Origin: Lacrimispora sphenoides
GTDB lineage: Bacteria > Bacillota > Clostridia > Lachnospirales > Lachnospiraceae
DNA length: 64,000 nt
Direction of reading: 5' to 3'
Assembly (NCBI RefSeq): GCF_900105215.1
Contig: NZ_FOIP01000002.1
Coordinates: 1,550,001 to 1,614,000 of the forward strand
Part shown: positions 8,538 through 16,772 of the stretch, piece by piece
Layout: every line of letters starts with the position of its first letter
How positions within the stretch are numbered: the first letter of the stretch is position 1
Position numbers and translations under genes: made by a program
The notes under the pieces: generated by a model
Seen by the model: the letters and a program-made list of their open reading frames with translations, nothing else
What the model was told of the DNA's origin: nothing
Databases searched by the model: none

Positions 8538-9848
8538 CTACTTCGCCACCGGGACTGCAATGAGACCGATTATGAGAAGCAGGTTCAGCAGCACTCCGAA
8601 AACGATACAGGCCACAGGACCAACCGCAAGGTCAACAATCGGTTTTTTCGCTTTCTTATTTAACAGGAAGGCCCCGATTACAAACAGTGCTCCGATTCCA
8701 GTGTACCCGGAAGAGGAAACAGCCATTTTTTCAGCAGCAACGATACCGCCTGCAAGCAAAGAAATTTCCAGAACCTTGTTCATGGATGTTCTCACATACT
8801 CTCCCATATCTTTGACTCCTGGGAATTTATCCATATATTTTGCAAAAATGTTGATCAGGAAAATCTCTGCCACCATGACTGCAAATCCGAGTACAAAGGC
8901 AAAAAGCGGGTTTCCATGGAGGAACAGTCCGACTACAAATACAAAGGTACAGCCAGCCGCACCGTACACACCTGTCACAATGGCTGTAGTAAATACCAGA
9001 GGTATGAAACCAATGGCTCTTGCAAGTGCGGTTAATCCGGCGTTGCTGTATTCCTGGTTGGCTAAAAGGGCAAGGGAAGCGGGATCGCCGGCGATAATGG
9101 CAAGGCTGGTTCCGGATGCGATCAGACCGCCCATAACAGCCAACAACAGCCAGTTTTTACGAATTCGTAAAATGTTGCCCTCAAAGCCCTTGGTCAGCCC
9201 TTCATTGGTATGCTCCGTTCCTTTCTGCTGAGCAGCATAAACGATCATCATAATCATACCTGCAAGCATTGCCATACCTTCTGCATTTAAAGAAACCTTG
9301 CCTGCCCCAATAGGAAAGGTACCGAATTTTTTTACAAGGAAATATACAAGTAAGGTTACAATTGCGGCGGTCAATCCTTTTTTAAAGCCGTGCTGATAAG
9401 CGATGCCCACTGCCGGGAATATGGCAAATGCAACTGTTATATAGCCGGAAACGCTTCCTAAGTCACTGGTGAAGTTATATGGCATATAGCTGAACAGTTT
9501 TACAACAAACTCAAGACCGGCCAGAATCGCCAGGCCGTAAGCGGCTCCAATGGCAGCGGAAAGGATCATCCCGTTCCTGCTGTTATTACAGAAAGATCCG
9601 ATGATATCAGTAGTTAACAGCAGGCAGTGGATCAAAATAATGCTTGCTGCAATGGAGGTCGGTATACCAAAACCAATGACCAGGCCGAAACTGATGGCAA
9701 AGCTCATGGCCGCCAATTCTTTTCGGTTAATCTCGCCGTTAAAATACTGCCCTACAATTGGCCGGAAACCGTCATTAAATACTGCAATCCCCTGATTGGA
9801 TAAAACGGAAGCCAGCGCCCCGATTAATGCAATAACTATGTATTTCAT
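8538..9848 (-). CDS. yhfT: YhfT-type integral membrane transporter
   Basis: A very hydrophobic 436-residue protein with ten or more probable membrane segments, beginning MKYIVIALIGALASVLSNQG. The order yhfU-yhfT next to php and yhfS identifies it as YhfT, the presumed permease of the operon. The repeated glycine-rich helices and the soluble partner gene yhfU immediately upstream recall a PTS-like or ion-coupled importer, but I cannot assign a mechanism from sequence. The stop of yhfU and this start are 2 bases apart, so the pair is coupled. A 223-codon open frame on plus here is an antisense shadow. Confidence 0.83.
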   Translation of the reverse strand: MKYIVIALIGALASVLSNQGIAVFNDGFRPIVGQYFNGEINRKELAAMSFAISFGLVIGFGIPTSIAASIILIHCLLLTTDIIGSFCNNSRNGMILSAAIGAAYGLAILAGLEFVVKLFSYMPYNFTSDLGSVSGYITVAFAIFPAVGIAYQHGFKKGLTAAIVTLLVYFLVKKFGTFPIGAGKVSLNAEGMAMLAGMIMMIVYAAQQKGTEHTNEGLTKGFEGNILRIRKNWLLLAVMGGLIASGTSLAIIAGDPASLALLANQEYSNAGLTALARAIGFIPLVFTTAIVTGVYGAAGCTFVFVVGLFLHGNPLFAFVLGFAVMVAEIFLINIFAKYMDKFPGVKDMGEYVRTSMNKVLEISLLAGGIVAAEKMAVSSSGYTGIGALFVIGAFLLNKKAKKPIVDLAVGPVACIVFGVLLNLLLIIGLIAVPVAK

Positions 9849-9850
9849 AC

Positions 9851-10222
9851 CTATGAAACCTCCTCTTTCTCAATGATTGCCTGAAGCAAAACCGGAAGGA
9901 CCTCTTCTTTGTGCTGTGCTGTAAATCCAAATGCTTTTTTCCCCTTTTGTACCTCTTCCCTGATAAAATCTCCGCTCTTTATCATTCCAGGCATGGAAAT
10001 CGTAGAACAGAGCCCGGAACCCAGCATGGCCATAGCCATAGCCAGCGCTCCGCCGCCGCCAGTATTACAGGCACCTACATAATAATCATACTTTCCGTTT
10101 TTCACGCCCAGTGCAGCATCCAGATCCCCCTTGATCTCGATTTCTGCCCGGCCGTTCATCTGCAGGGATACCAGTCTGGCAATTTCTTCCTTGTCAATCT
10201 GACCACCAACCACAATCTTCAT
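9851..10222 (-). CDS. yhfU: YhfU-type small cytosolic protein (DUF2620)
   Basis: A 123-residue soluble protein starting MKIVVGGQIDKEEIARLV. Its hallmark is the glycine-rich CNTGGGGALAMAMAMLG near residues 52-68, which looks like a phosphate- or nucleotide-binding loop. Size and tight coupling to the membrane protein YhfT suggest a soluble subunit or regulator of that transporter, somewhat like a small PTS IIB protein; this is inference. The RBS AAAGGAGG precedes the ATG. Confidence 0.83.
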   Translation of the reverse strand: MKIVVGGQIDKEEIARLVSLQMNGRAEIEIKGDLDAALGVKNGKYDYYVGACNTGGGGALAMAMAMLGSGLCSTISMPGMIKSGDFIREEVQKGKKAFGFTAQHKEEVLPVLLQAIIEKEEVS

Positions 10223-10286
10223 TGCTTCTATCCTCCTTTTATCCTTGTATCATTTCTTAAAAAGACCATTAGGTCCTGATACCTTA

Positions 10287-10646
10287 TTATGAAAGCAGAT
10301 TGCATAGATGAACAGTCAGGAAATTCCGTTCTGCTTCCGGGAACTGGATATCTGTTTCCTTTAACAGTTCCTCTTTTAACACTTCCGCTCTTTGGTAAAC
10401 CGGCTCCTTTTTTATTCCATCGAGGAGCGTATTATCCAGAGGGTGTTCCACAACCCCGTCTAAAACTCTTTGTCCTGCCATGGCCAGATGGGTAATGAAC
10501 ATTGCCGCCTTATCTTCCTCTGTGTCAGGTTTTTCTTCCAGGATCCGTTCCACTGCTTTTCTGGAATAATCCGCAACCTTTTTGCAAATCACATGATTAT
10601 CCTCCAGAATGTCCAGACGCTGGTTTAACATATCTCTTAAATCCAT
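10287..10646 (-). CDS. yhfY: YhfY-type stand-alone PRD protein
   Basis: I start it at ATG 10646 because GGGAGGG lies just upstream; a 7-codon longer frame would begin inside that ribosome binding site. The 119-residue protein is a single PTS-regulation domain with conserved histidines at about 53 (ITHLAM) and 113 (TVHLCN), the positions phosphorylated by PTS proteins in antiterminators and activators. It has no RNA- or DNA-binding domain, so it may pass PTS status to a partner such as YhfZ. It is the first gene after the internal promoter/operator at 10666-10694. Confidence 0.82.
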   Translation of the reverse strand: MDLRDMLNQRLDILEDNHVICKKVADYSRKAVERILEEKPDTEEDKAAMFITHLAMAGQRVLDGVVEHPLDNTLLDGIKKEPVYQRAEVLKEELLKETDIQFPEAERNFLTVHLCNLLS

Positions 10647-10665
10647 TGGATTCCCTCCCAGTTTC

Positions 10666-10694
10666 AATATACATTATTTTGTACTTTGCTTCAA
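10666..10694 (-). promoter_or_regulatory. Internal yhf promoter overlapped by an operator
   Basis: On minus, TTGAAG (10694-10689) and TATATT (10671-10666) are 17 bases apart. Within them lies TACATTATTTTGTA (10670-10683), an inverted repeat of TACA/TGTA identical to the one in front of yhfZ. A repressor bound here would block yhfY and the genes after it. Confidence 0.6.
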
Positions 10695-10706
10695 AAAAGA
10701 CAACTT

Positions 10707-11642
10707 TTAAAAATATGGTTCTCTTTTTTTCTCCCTTACCTCCCGGATGATCTCCACAACCTTCGGTACACTGACATACTTTTCTAACAGTGCCTTTAGA
10801 TATTCATCCTCCTTTCTTATAACCATTACAGCTGTTGAAAACAGGTTGTTATAATCGGATTCGTCTAAGAAAACTACGTTCAGCGATTTGTACTTATGCT
10901 CCAGAATATCATCATAGTTCCATACACCTGCATCTATGATACCATCCATCAAGGCGCCTACGGTCTGCTGGGTCCGGATTGGGACCAGAGTAACCTTTTT
11001 GCCGTGTATAATATTTTTAGTAATGCAGCTCTGGTCAATGGAGCTGCTGTCATATGCTACCCGCATGCCATCCTGAATGCTTTCATATTTGGAATCCCCT
11101 AAAAGAAGCACATGCCTGGAAAGAAAGCTGCCCGGCCCAAAATTAATTGCCGCTTCAATCTGCTTTCCTTCTCTTATGGATTGTTCCGCCGCATACTGGG
11201 AGCAGATAGCAAACTGGTAGGTTCCTGATTCCACCAGATCAATACGTCCTACTGCACCTCTGGCGTAAGCCATATTAAAGTTAAGCGGTGCAAACTGGGT
11301 ATACATGGCAGTGGCGAAACCTTCATAAGTCACGGAATAAGGAAGGGGCATGATCCCTAGAATATCTTTGCGCATACAGTTTTCCTGCAGCTTCTTGTAA
11401 TCAATCTCTTTGATGCAGGTTCCCTGATGCCCATGATTCTCCAATGACACAGCATTGCACTCTTTTAAACAGGCAAATGCGTTCTGAATGGTCCCCCTGG
11501 ATACCCCGAATTTATCCTGATACTCTGAGATCGGCAGAATCCGGTCTCCTGCATTCCGGGACATTAAATCCAACGCCAACAGATTTTTTACCAGACCTAT
11601 TTTTTGATATAGGTTTCCTGCTTCTAAACAATTGTTTTTCAT
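10707..11642 (-). CDS. yhfZ: YhfZ-type transcriptional regulator
   Basis: The N-terminal third is a GntR-like winged helix: ILPISEYQDKFGVSRGTIQNAF fits the family's recognition-helix pattern. The rest, from about residue 90 (DILGIMPLPYSVTYEG), resembles a periplasmic-binding-protein-like ligand domain, as in E. coli YhfZ. I start at ATG 11642; the longer frame begins with TTG seven codons upstream and has no better RBS. It is the first gene of the yhf operon and sits just behind an operator-promoter, so autoregulation is likely. The ligand is probably the operon's substrate (inference). Confidence 0.83.
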   Translation of the reverse strand: MKNNCLEAGNLYQKIGLVKNLLALDLMSRNAGDRILPISEYQDKFGVSRGTIQNAFACLKECNAVSLENHGHQGTCIKEIDYKKLQENCMRKDILGIMPLPYSVTYEGFATAMYTQFAPLNFNMAYARGAVGRIDLVESGTYQFAICSQYAAEQSIREGKQIEAAINFGPGSFLSRHVLLLGDSKYESIQDGMRVAYDSSSIDQSCITKNIIHGKKVTLVPIRTQQTVGALMDGIIDAGVWNYDDILEHKYKSLNVVFLDESDYNNLFSTAVMVIRKEDEYLKALLEKYVSVPKVVEIIREVREKKREPYF

Positions 11643-11665
11643 GAGTTCACTCGCTTTTACCAATT

Positions 11666-11715
11666 TACATTATTTTGTATATTCAAACAATATCATATGA
11701 TATGTGCAATGTCAA
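11666..11715 (-). promoter_or_regulatory. yhfZ promoter and YhfZ operator
   Basis: TTGACA (11715-11710) and TATTGT (11692-11687) have a 17-base spacer on minus. The inverted repeat TACATTATTTTGTA at 11666-11679 covers the expected start of transcription. A second palindrome, ATATCATATGATAT, lies in the spacer at 11690-11703. Identity of the 14-bp repeat with the copy at 10670-10683 marks it as the regulator's binding site. Confidence 0.65.
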
Positions 11716-11770
11716 CAATATTATTTTTCATATTTTTATTTTATGTACAGAAAACACAAATCAACGAACA

Positions 11771-11811
11771 AAAAAGACGGGCATTTCCGTTGTATCATAG
11801 AAATGTCCGCC
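11771..11811 (-). terminator. Terminator of the cytidylate-kinase-like gene
   Basis: On minus, GGCGGACATTTC and GAAATGCCCGTC form a 12-bp stem with one mismatch or wobble, followed by TTTTTT. It ends the gene at 11861 and insulates the yhf promoter. Confidence 0.82.
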
Positions 11812-11860
11812 TTTATTCGATTCAATAATAATACATCTGCTACAAAAGGAGATTAATCCA

Positions 11861-12502
11861 TTAACGGTTCGCCTTATTACATTCCATTTTTGCATCAACA
11901 AAATTGTGGATCAGCTTAACGGTTCCATCTATCCCTACGGAGCTTCGATTAATGCATAAATCGTAGCTCCTTACATCTCCCCATTTCTTATTGGAATAGT
12001 AATTATAATAGCTGGAACGCTTTTTGTCCGTTTTGACCATAATATCCTTGGCTTTGGTATCATCAACATGATAAAGTTCTTTTAAGGATTTAACCTTGTC
12101 TTCTTCATCGGCAGTAATGAACACGGAAACAAGGTTGGGATAATCCGTCAGAGCATAATCGGCGCATCTTCCAACGATTACACAGGATTCTTCATCCGCC
12201 AGCTGTTTGATGGTATCAAACTGTGCTAAAAAGATCTTATGATTAATTGGCATATCCATGTAACCAGAGGTCGTGAATCCCATGGAATATGTATCCATCA
12301 CAAGGGAGTACAGAAAACTGTTGGTTGGCTTTTCATCATGGGTCTTAAATAATTCTTCACATAACCCACTGTTTTTTGCTGCAAGTGCCAAAAGCTCCTT
12401 GTCATAGCATTTAATGCCCAGTTCTTCTGCCAATTTCTGTCCGATGATTTTTCCAGAACTTCCACATTGTCTTCCAATTGCAATTACTAAATTTCCACTC
12501 AT
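11861..12502 (-). CDS. Cytidylate kinase-like family protein
   Basis: A 213-residue P-loop kinase-like protein. The N-terminus VIAIGRQCGSSGKIIGQKLAEELG is a variant nucleotide-binding loop of the Cmk-like family, and VIVGRCADYAL near the middle is another family mark. The true cmk is usually paired with ispH or rpsA, so this is likely one of the extra paralogues common in Lachnospiraceae whose substrate is unproven. It is a single-gene unit: a -10 TATAAT (12540-12535 on minus) lies upstream without a clear -35, and a strong terminator follows. Confidence 0.8.
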   Translation of the reverse strand: MSGNLVIAIGRQCGSSGKIIGQKLAEELGIKCYDKELLALAAKNSGLCEELFKTHDEKPTNSFLYSLVMDTYSMGFTTSGYMDMPINHKIFLAQFDTIKQLADEESCVIVGRCADYALTDYPNLVSVFITADEEDKVKSLKELYHVDDTKAKDIMVKTDKKRSSYYNYYSNKKWGDVRSYDLCINRSSVGIDGTVKLIHNFVDAKMECNKANR

Positions 12503-12616
12503 ATAGACAGCTCCTTCCGGTATCTTATAGTTATATTATACCTTAAAATTTCTGAAAAATCTAGATTTATATTTCAATTTAACTGTTTTCTAAGAAGGTG
12601 TCTTATGGTTAGCCTG

Positions 12617-13531
12617 TTAAGTTAACCGCAGTTTTCTCAATAGTTCTTCAAAATAGTCGGGAAGAGGCGCTGTAAATTCCATATATTCACCGGTTCTGGG
12701 ATGGATGATTCCCAATACACCGGCATGAAGCGTCTGTCCGGTAAGACGGAATGGGCACTTTGCGGGACCATAGACAGAATCTCCTAAAAGAGGATGGCCT
12801 ATGCTTGCCATATGGACGCGGATCTGATGGGTTCGGCCCGTTTCAAGCTGGCATTCAATATAGGTAAACTGCCGAAACCGCTCAAGGACCCGGTAATGGG
12901 TTACCGCTTCTCTTCCATTTTTCTCATTGATGCTCATTTTTTTCCGGTCTATGGGATGACGGCCAATGGGGGCGTTGATCGTCCCCTCGTCATCCTTTAG
13001 GACTCCGTGTACGATTGCAGCATATTTTCTTGTAATAGAATGTTCCTTCAGCTGTTCAGAAATAGAACTGTGGGCCATGTCATTTTTACATACAATAAGA
13101 ACCCCGGTGGTATCCATATCGATCCGATGGACGATACCAGGGCGCATAACTCCGTTTATTCCGGATAACTCGCTGCGGCAATGAGACATCAGTCCATTGA
13201 CCAGGGTTCCGCTGTAATGACCTGCGGCGGGATGGACTACCATCCCCTTTGGTTTATTAATGAGAATGATATCCTTATCCTCATAGACAATATCAAGGGG
13301 GATTTCCTCCGGCATGATTTCCGGTTCCCTTATTTCAGGAAGGGTCAGGGAAATCCGGTCCCCTGCATTTACTTTATAATTGCTTTTTACCGGTTTTTCT
13401 TCAACCAGCACGGATTGTTCCTTTAAAAGCTTCTGAAGATAGGAACGGGAAATGTCCTGGCATTGGCCGGATAAATACCGGTCGATCCGGACACCGGCTT
13501 CCTCAGGAGCGACAACAAACTCTTGACTCAA
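12617..13531 (-). CDS. rluD: RluA/RluD family 23S rRNA pseudouridine synthase
   Basis: A 304-residue protein with an N-terminal S4 RNA-binding domain (about 13-60, RIDRYLSGQCQDISRSYLQKLL) and the pseudouridine synthase domain. The catalytic aspartate is Asp138 in HRIDMDTTG, and GRTHQIRVH is the second family motif. In E. coli, RluD modifies helix 69 of 23S rRNA; which RluA-family sites this one modifies cannot be read from sequence. It overlaps lspA by 4 bases, a pairing widespread in Firmicutes. Confidence 0.93.
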   Translation of the reverse strand: MSQEFVVAPEEAGVRIDRYLSGQCQDISRSYLQKLLKEQSVLVEEKPVKSNYKVNAGDRISLTLPEIREPEIMPEEIPLDIVYEDKDIILINKPKGMVVHPAAGHYSGTLVNGLMSHCRSELSGINGVMRPGIVHRIDMDTTGVLIVCKNDMAHSSISEQLKEHSITRKYAAIVHGVLKDDEGTINAPIGRHPIDRKKMSINEKNGREAVTHYRVLERFRQFTYIECQLETGRTHQIRVHMASIGHPLLGDSVYGPAKCPFRLTGQTLHAGVLGIIHPRTGEYMEFTAPLPDYFEELLRKLRLT

Positions 13532-14046
13532 CCCAGCTCCTCCTTTTTATGAAAGGAAAGACAAGATAAGTCCTCCTCTTTGTAATAAAACAGAAACAGG
13601 AGCATGAAGACGAACATGGAAACCGTAACGTAACAATCCGCAACATTAAAAATCGGAAAATCGATCAGCTTAAAATATAAAAAGTCTACCACATAGCCTC
13701 TTAAAAAGCGGTCGATCATATTTCCCACCGCTCCTGCCGAAAGAAACATGGCAATTAGGTGCAGCGGCAGGTATTTTCTGTCGGCAGGCATACGGCTGAC
13801 CGCAAAAGCCGCAACTGAAAGCACTAACAAGGCAACCAGCAGGAAAAACGCCTGTTTCCCCTGAAGCATTCCAAATGCTGCTCCCCGGTTTTCGGAATAA
13901 TAAAGTTCAAATACTCCATTCCAGATGACGAAGGGAGGACGGTTCATGAGATGCTTAACAACAAGAAGCTTTGTCCATTGATCCAGGCCAATGGAAAGAA
14001 AGAAGCCGATGATCATCCCAATGATCAGTTTTGTTTTTTGATTCAT
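13528..14046 (-). CDS. lspA: Lipoprotein signal peptidase II
   Basis: An inner-membrane aspartyl protease that removes signal peptides from prolipoproteins after lipid attachment. The 172-residue sequence has four predicted membrane segments. The two catalytic aspartates are Asp112 in GNMIDRF and Asp137 in FNVADCYV, and NRGAAFG is the conserved motif between helices one and two. Probable local clients are the lipoproteins at 18872 and 57052. The C-terminus is about 15 residues longer than usual and charged. It sits between aroB and rluD. Confidence 0.95.
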   Translation of the reverse strand: MNQKTKLIIGMIIGFFLSIGLDQWTKLLVVKHLMNRPPFVIWNGVFELYYSENRGAAFGMLQGKQAFFLLVALLVLSVAAFAVSRMPADRKYLPLHLIAMFLSAGAVGNMIDRFLRGYVVDFLYFKLIDFPIFNVADCYVTVSMFVFMLLFLFYYKEEDLSCLSFHKKEELG

Positions 14047-14056
14047 GAAAATCTCC

Positions 14057-15145
14057 TTAAGTTAAGATATGGCGAAGCGCTTCTGCCATTTCCGTATCAG
14101 TGACAGTCTTGCAGGTAAAGGCTTTACCAATCTGTTCTAACAGGATAAACCGGATGGTGCCGGAATCCATTTTTTTATCACTTTTTGTTGTGAGAACAAT
14201 AGTTTCAACAGAAAGCCCGCTTACAGAAACAGGCATGCCAAATTTCTCCATAACTGTTAAAAGTCTTGGAAGTTCTTCTGAACGGATCATTCCTCTATTG
14301 ATGGAAATCGCCATGGCAGCGATGCAGCCAAGTCCTACGCAGTGACCGTGGACAAGCCGAAATTCTGAAAGCTTTTCAATGGCATGTCCCAGGGTATGTC
14401 CCAGATTTAATAGAGCGCGCTCTCCCTGTTCTGTTGGATCCTTTTCCACCACATCCCGCTTGATCTGGTTGCTCACAAGAACCATTTCGCTTAACACTGC
14501 TAAATCCCTGCTATGGATTTCAGCGGCATGCTCCATAAGCCATTGGTAATAGGAAGCATCTTTGATCAGTCCATGCTTGATAACCTCTCCCATTCCTGAG
14601 GAAAATTGTTCTTCTGAAAGAGTTTTTAAGGTGGCGGTACTCGAATATACCAGCTTCGGCATATGGAAGGCCCCTACCATATTTTTGTAGGAATCAAAAT
14701 CAACTCCGGTCTTTCCGCCGATGCTGGAGTCAACTTGGGACAGCAGGGTTGTAGGCACCTGAATAAAGGATATTCCCCGCAGATAGGTGGCCGCCCCAAA
14801 ACCGCATAAATCTCCCACAACTCCTCCGCCCAAAGCAAGCAGATAGTCATGGCGGTCAAATTGTTTTACAATAAGGGCTTCATATAAGTTCCTGACGGTA
14901 TCCAGATTTTTGTTTTCTTCTCCGGCAGGGAAAATAAAATGTTCTGCTTTTTTGCAGCAGGCAGAAACAATCGATTCTACTTCCTCAAGGTAAAGAGGTG
15001 CCACATTGGAATCCGTGACAATACAAACCTTGCGTTCTCCCAGGTTCAGCTTTATCAGTTCTTCTTTTAGTCCGTCAAACCCAGTTTCCATGACAATCTC
15101 ATAAATGAAGGCACCGTTCATGTGTACCGGAATTCTATATCCCAT
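14057..15145 (-). CDS. aroB: 3-dehydroquinate synthase
   Basis: Second enzyme of the shikimate pathway, NAD- and metal-dependent, in the cytosol. The 362-residue sequence has the NAD-binding LALGGGVVGDLCGFGAATYLRG run, FIQVPTTLLSQVDSSIGGKTGVD, and the metal site in LLNLGHTLGHAIE and HGHCVGLG. The start ATG is preceded by GAGGAAAATACC, whose purine-rich part comes from a tandem repeat described separately. The other shikimate genes are not in the window, so aroB is recruited here into an lspA-rluD operon. Confidence 0.96.
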   Translation of the reverse strand: MGYRIPVHMNGAFIYEIVMETGFDGLKEELIKLNLGERKVCIVTDSNVAPLYLEEVESIVSACCKKAEHFIFPAGEENKNLDTVRNLYEALIVKQFDRHDYLLALGGGVVGDLCGFGAATYLRGISFIQVPTTLLSQVDSSIGGKTGVDFDSYKNMVGAFHMPKLVYSSTATLKTLSEEQFSSGMGEVIKHGLIKDASYYQWLMEHAAEIHSRDLAVLSEMVLVSNQIKRDVVEKDPTEQGERALLNLGHTLGHAIEKLSEFRLVHGHCVGLGCIAAMAISINRGMIRSEELPRLLTVMEKFGMPVSVSGLSVETIVLTTKSDKKMDSGTIRFILLEQIGKAFTCKTVTDTEMAEALRHILT

Positions 15146-15152
15146 GGTATTT

Positions 15153-15252
15153 TCCTCTTTTCTGCTCCAGTTTTTTGAACATCCAGGTATGCTGCAGGGC
15201 GTTCCTCTTTTCTGTCCATGTTTTTTGACATCCGGGTGCCCGCAGGACGTTT
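15153..15252. repeat. Two tandem 50-bp copies of the hairpin repeat upstream of aroB
   Basis: Units at 15153-15202 and 15203-15252 both begin TCCTCTTTTCTG and end GCAGG(G/A)CGT on plus. On minus each reads as AACG.CCTGC.GG..., then a short hairpin, then AGAGGA, so the copy next to aroB supplies part of its ribosome binding region. The remaining 15253-15415 of this gap shows nothing I can identify. Confidence 0.75.
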
Positions 15253-15415
15253 TACTGCTGTATTATTTTTCTCCTATATCATGGAAGAAAGCAAACAATC
15301 TTCCGTCCCGTTTCCTGCATTGCAATGCTGCAACGATTTGAGGAAACGTGTGATGTGGAAAATCGTCTGCTTGTACCATTCAAAGAAATGTATGATGTCT
15401 TGTACGGAACATCTG

Positions 15416-15934
15416 TTATAGGCGTAAATTCATTCCGCCCATATCCAGGCTTCCATTATTTAACAGATCTTGAAAATCACCGGAGAGCTCTACGGATTCC
15501 GGGGTCGCTATGAATATGTAATTTGATATTTTCTGTAAATTACCATTCATGGAGTAAGTGGCGCCTGAGGTAAAGTCGATGATTCTCTGGGCGACTTCTG
15601 TATGGATGCCTTCCATATTGAGGACAACAGCCTTTCCGGCCAGCATATGATCGCAAATTTCCTTAGCATCTTCAATGGAGGTTGGTTTCACCATAGATAC
15701 CTCCATAATGCGGGACTGCTTCATGGGCACTACTTTAGGGGACCGGGATAGGAAACGAGGCTTTTGATCAAAGTCGTCCTCTTCCTCGTAGTAATCCTCT
15801 TCGTTCTTTTTTGAGAAAAGGGTTCTCTTAGCAGGTTTATCGCTTTCATCCTCGTAGTCGTCATCTAAATAGTAATCGTCATCATCTGTATCGTTTAAGC
15901 GCATGCTATCCATCAGTTTGCCTAAAATGCTCAT
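15416..15934 (-). CDS. sepF: Cell division protein SepF
   Basis: A 172-residue cytosolic FtsZ-binding protein that shapes and anchors the Z-ring. The N-terminus MSILGKLMDSMRL is the amphipathic membrane-binding helix. An acidic, tyrosine-rich linker follows (about 15-60), then the compact SepF domain with KPTSIEDAKEICDHM, VVLNMEG and RIIDFTSGATYSMNG. It lies downstream of yggS, as in most Gram-positive division clusters. A 270-base gap with repeats separates it from aroB. Confidence 0.95.
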   Translation of the reverse strand: MSILGKLMDSMRLNDTDDDDYYLDDDYEDESDKPAKRTLFSKKNEEDYYEEEDDFDQKPRFLSRSPKVVPMKQSRIMEVSMVKPTSIEDAKEICDHMLAGKAVVLNMEGIHTEVAQRIIDFTSGATYSMNGNLQKISNYIFIATPESVELSGDFQDLLNNGSLDMGGMNLRL

Positions 15935-16001
15935 ACTTTATTCTCTCCAATCTTATACCATGGTTCCTGAGTGAGAAAAAATCTTTCCAGGGCCCAGGCA
16001 T

Positions 16002-16024
16002 ATATTCTCACTTAATTCATGCCC
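16002..16024. repeat. Short motif shared with the ABC-F leader
   Basis: ATATTCTCACTTAATTCATGCCC at 16002-16024 closely matches 39045-39065 in the leader of the ABC-F gene (same strand, one gap). It lies between yggS and sepF, where no terminator is visible. Two copies are too few to define a family. Confidence 0.35.
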
Positions 16025-16064
16025 AATCGTGCGGGTAAACTTTACTTCGCATCTCCTTCAATCA

Positions 16065-16769
16065 TTAAGTGTTCATATAATATCTTGTACCGAAAATTCC
16101 GGTACCGACTCTTACCAGAGTAGCACCTTCTTCTATGGCAATCTCATAGTCTCCGGTCATACCCATTGAGAGCATATTCATACTAACATTATCAACGTTT
16201 TTGCTTTGCATGTCAACATAAAATTGTCTTAATTTTTTAAAAACGGGACGATTTTCCTCAGATTTTTCTACAAAAGGTGCAATAGTCATAAGACCTTTTA
16301 TCTTTACATGGGGAAGGCTGGCGATTCTACGAATCGCGCTTTCCGTCTCCCCCAATTTAAACCCATATTTGCTTTCCTCTTCTGCCACATTCACTTCCAA
16401 AAGGATGTCCACAATTAAGTTTTTTCTGGCAGCTTCTTCTTCGATCTGCTCCGCCAGGCGGATAGAGTCTACGCTGTGGATCAGCACAGTTTTGTCAATA
16501 ACCTGCTTGACTTTGTTTCTCTGCAAATGTCCAATCATATGCCAGCGGATATCTTCCGGAAGGGTAAGGTGCTTTTCACAAAGTTCCTGCACTTTATTTT
16601 CTCCAAAATCCCGGACACCGGCAGAATATGCTTCTGATATCATGACAGCGGGTTTTGTTTTGCTTACTGCTATCAGTGTTACTTCTTCCGGATTTCTTTC
16701 TGCCCTCTTACAGGCGGCTAATATCCGGTTATTTACTTCTTTCAGATTTTCCCTAACCAAATCAATCAC
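16065..16769 (-). CDS. yggS: YggS family PLP homeostasis protein
   Basis: A 234-residue fold-III PLP-binding protein without known catalysis that keeps pyridoxal phosphate and amino-acid pools balanced. The PLP lysine is Lys37 in IAVSKTKP. Other conserved parts are FGENKVQEL, WHMIGHLQRNK, HSVDS and LSMGMTGDYEIAI. It lies 3 bases after the HlyD-like gene and before sepF. Confidence 0.95.
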   Translation of the reverse strand: MIDLVRENLKEVNNRILAACKRAERNPEEVTLIAVSKTKPAVMISEAYSAGVRDFGENKVQELCEKHLTLPEDIRWHMIGHLQRNKVKQVIDKTVLIHSVDSIRLAEQIEEEAARKNLIVDILLEVNVAEEESKYGFKLGETESAIRRIASLPHVKIKGLMTIAPFVEKSEENRPVFKKLRQFYVDMQSKNVDNVSMNMLSMGMTGDYEIAIEEGATLVRVGTGIFGTRYYMNT

Positions 16770-16772
16770 CTC

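Noticed and set aside
8560..9231. 223-codon plus-strand frame
   Set aside because: Exact antisense of the yhfT membrane segments; its length comes from the skewed composition of hydrophobic codons.
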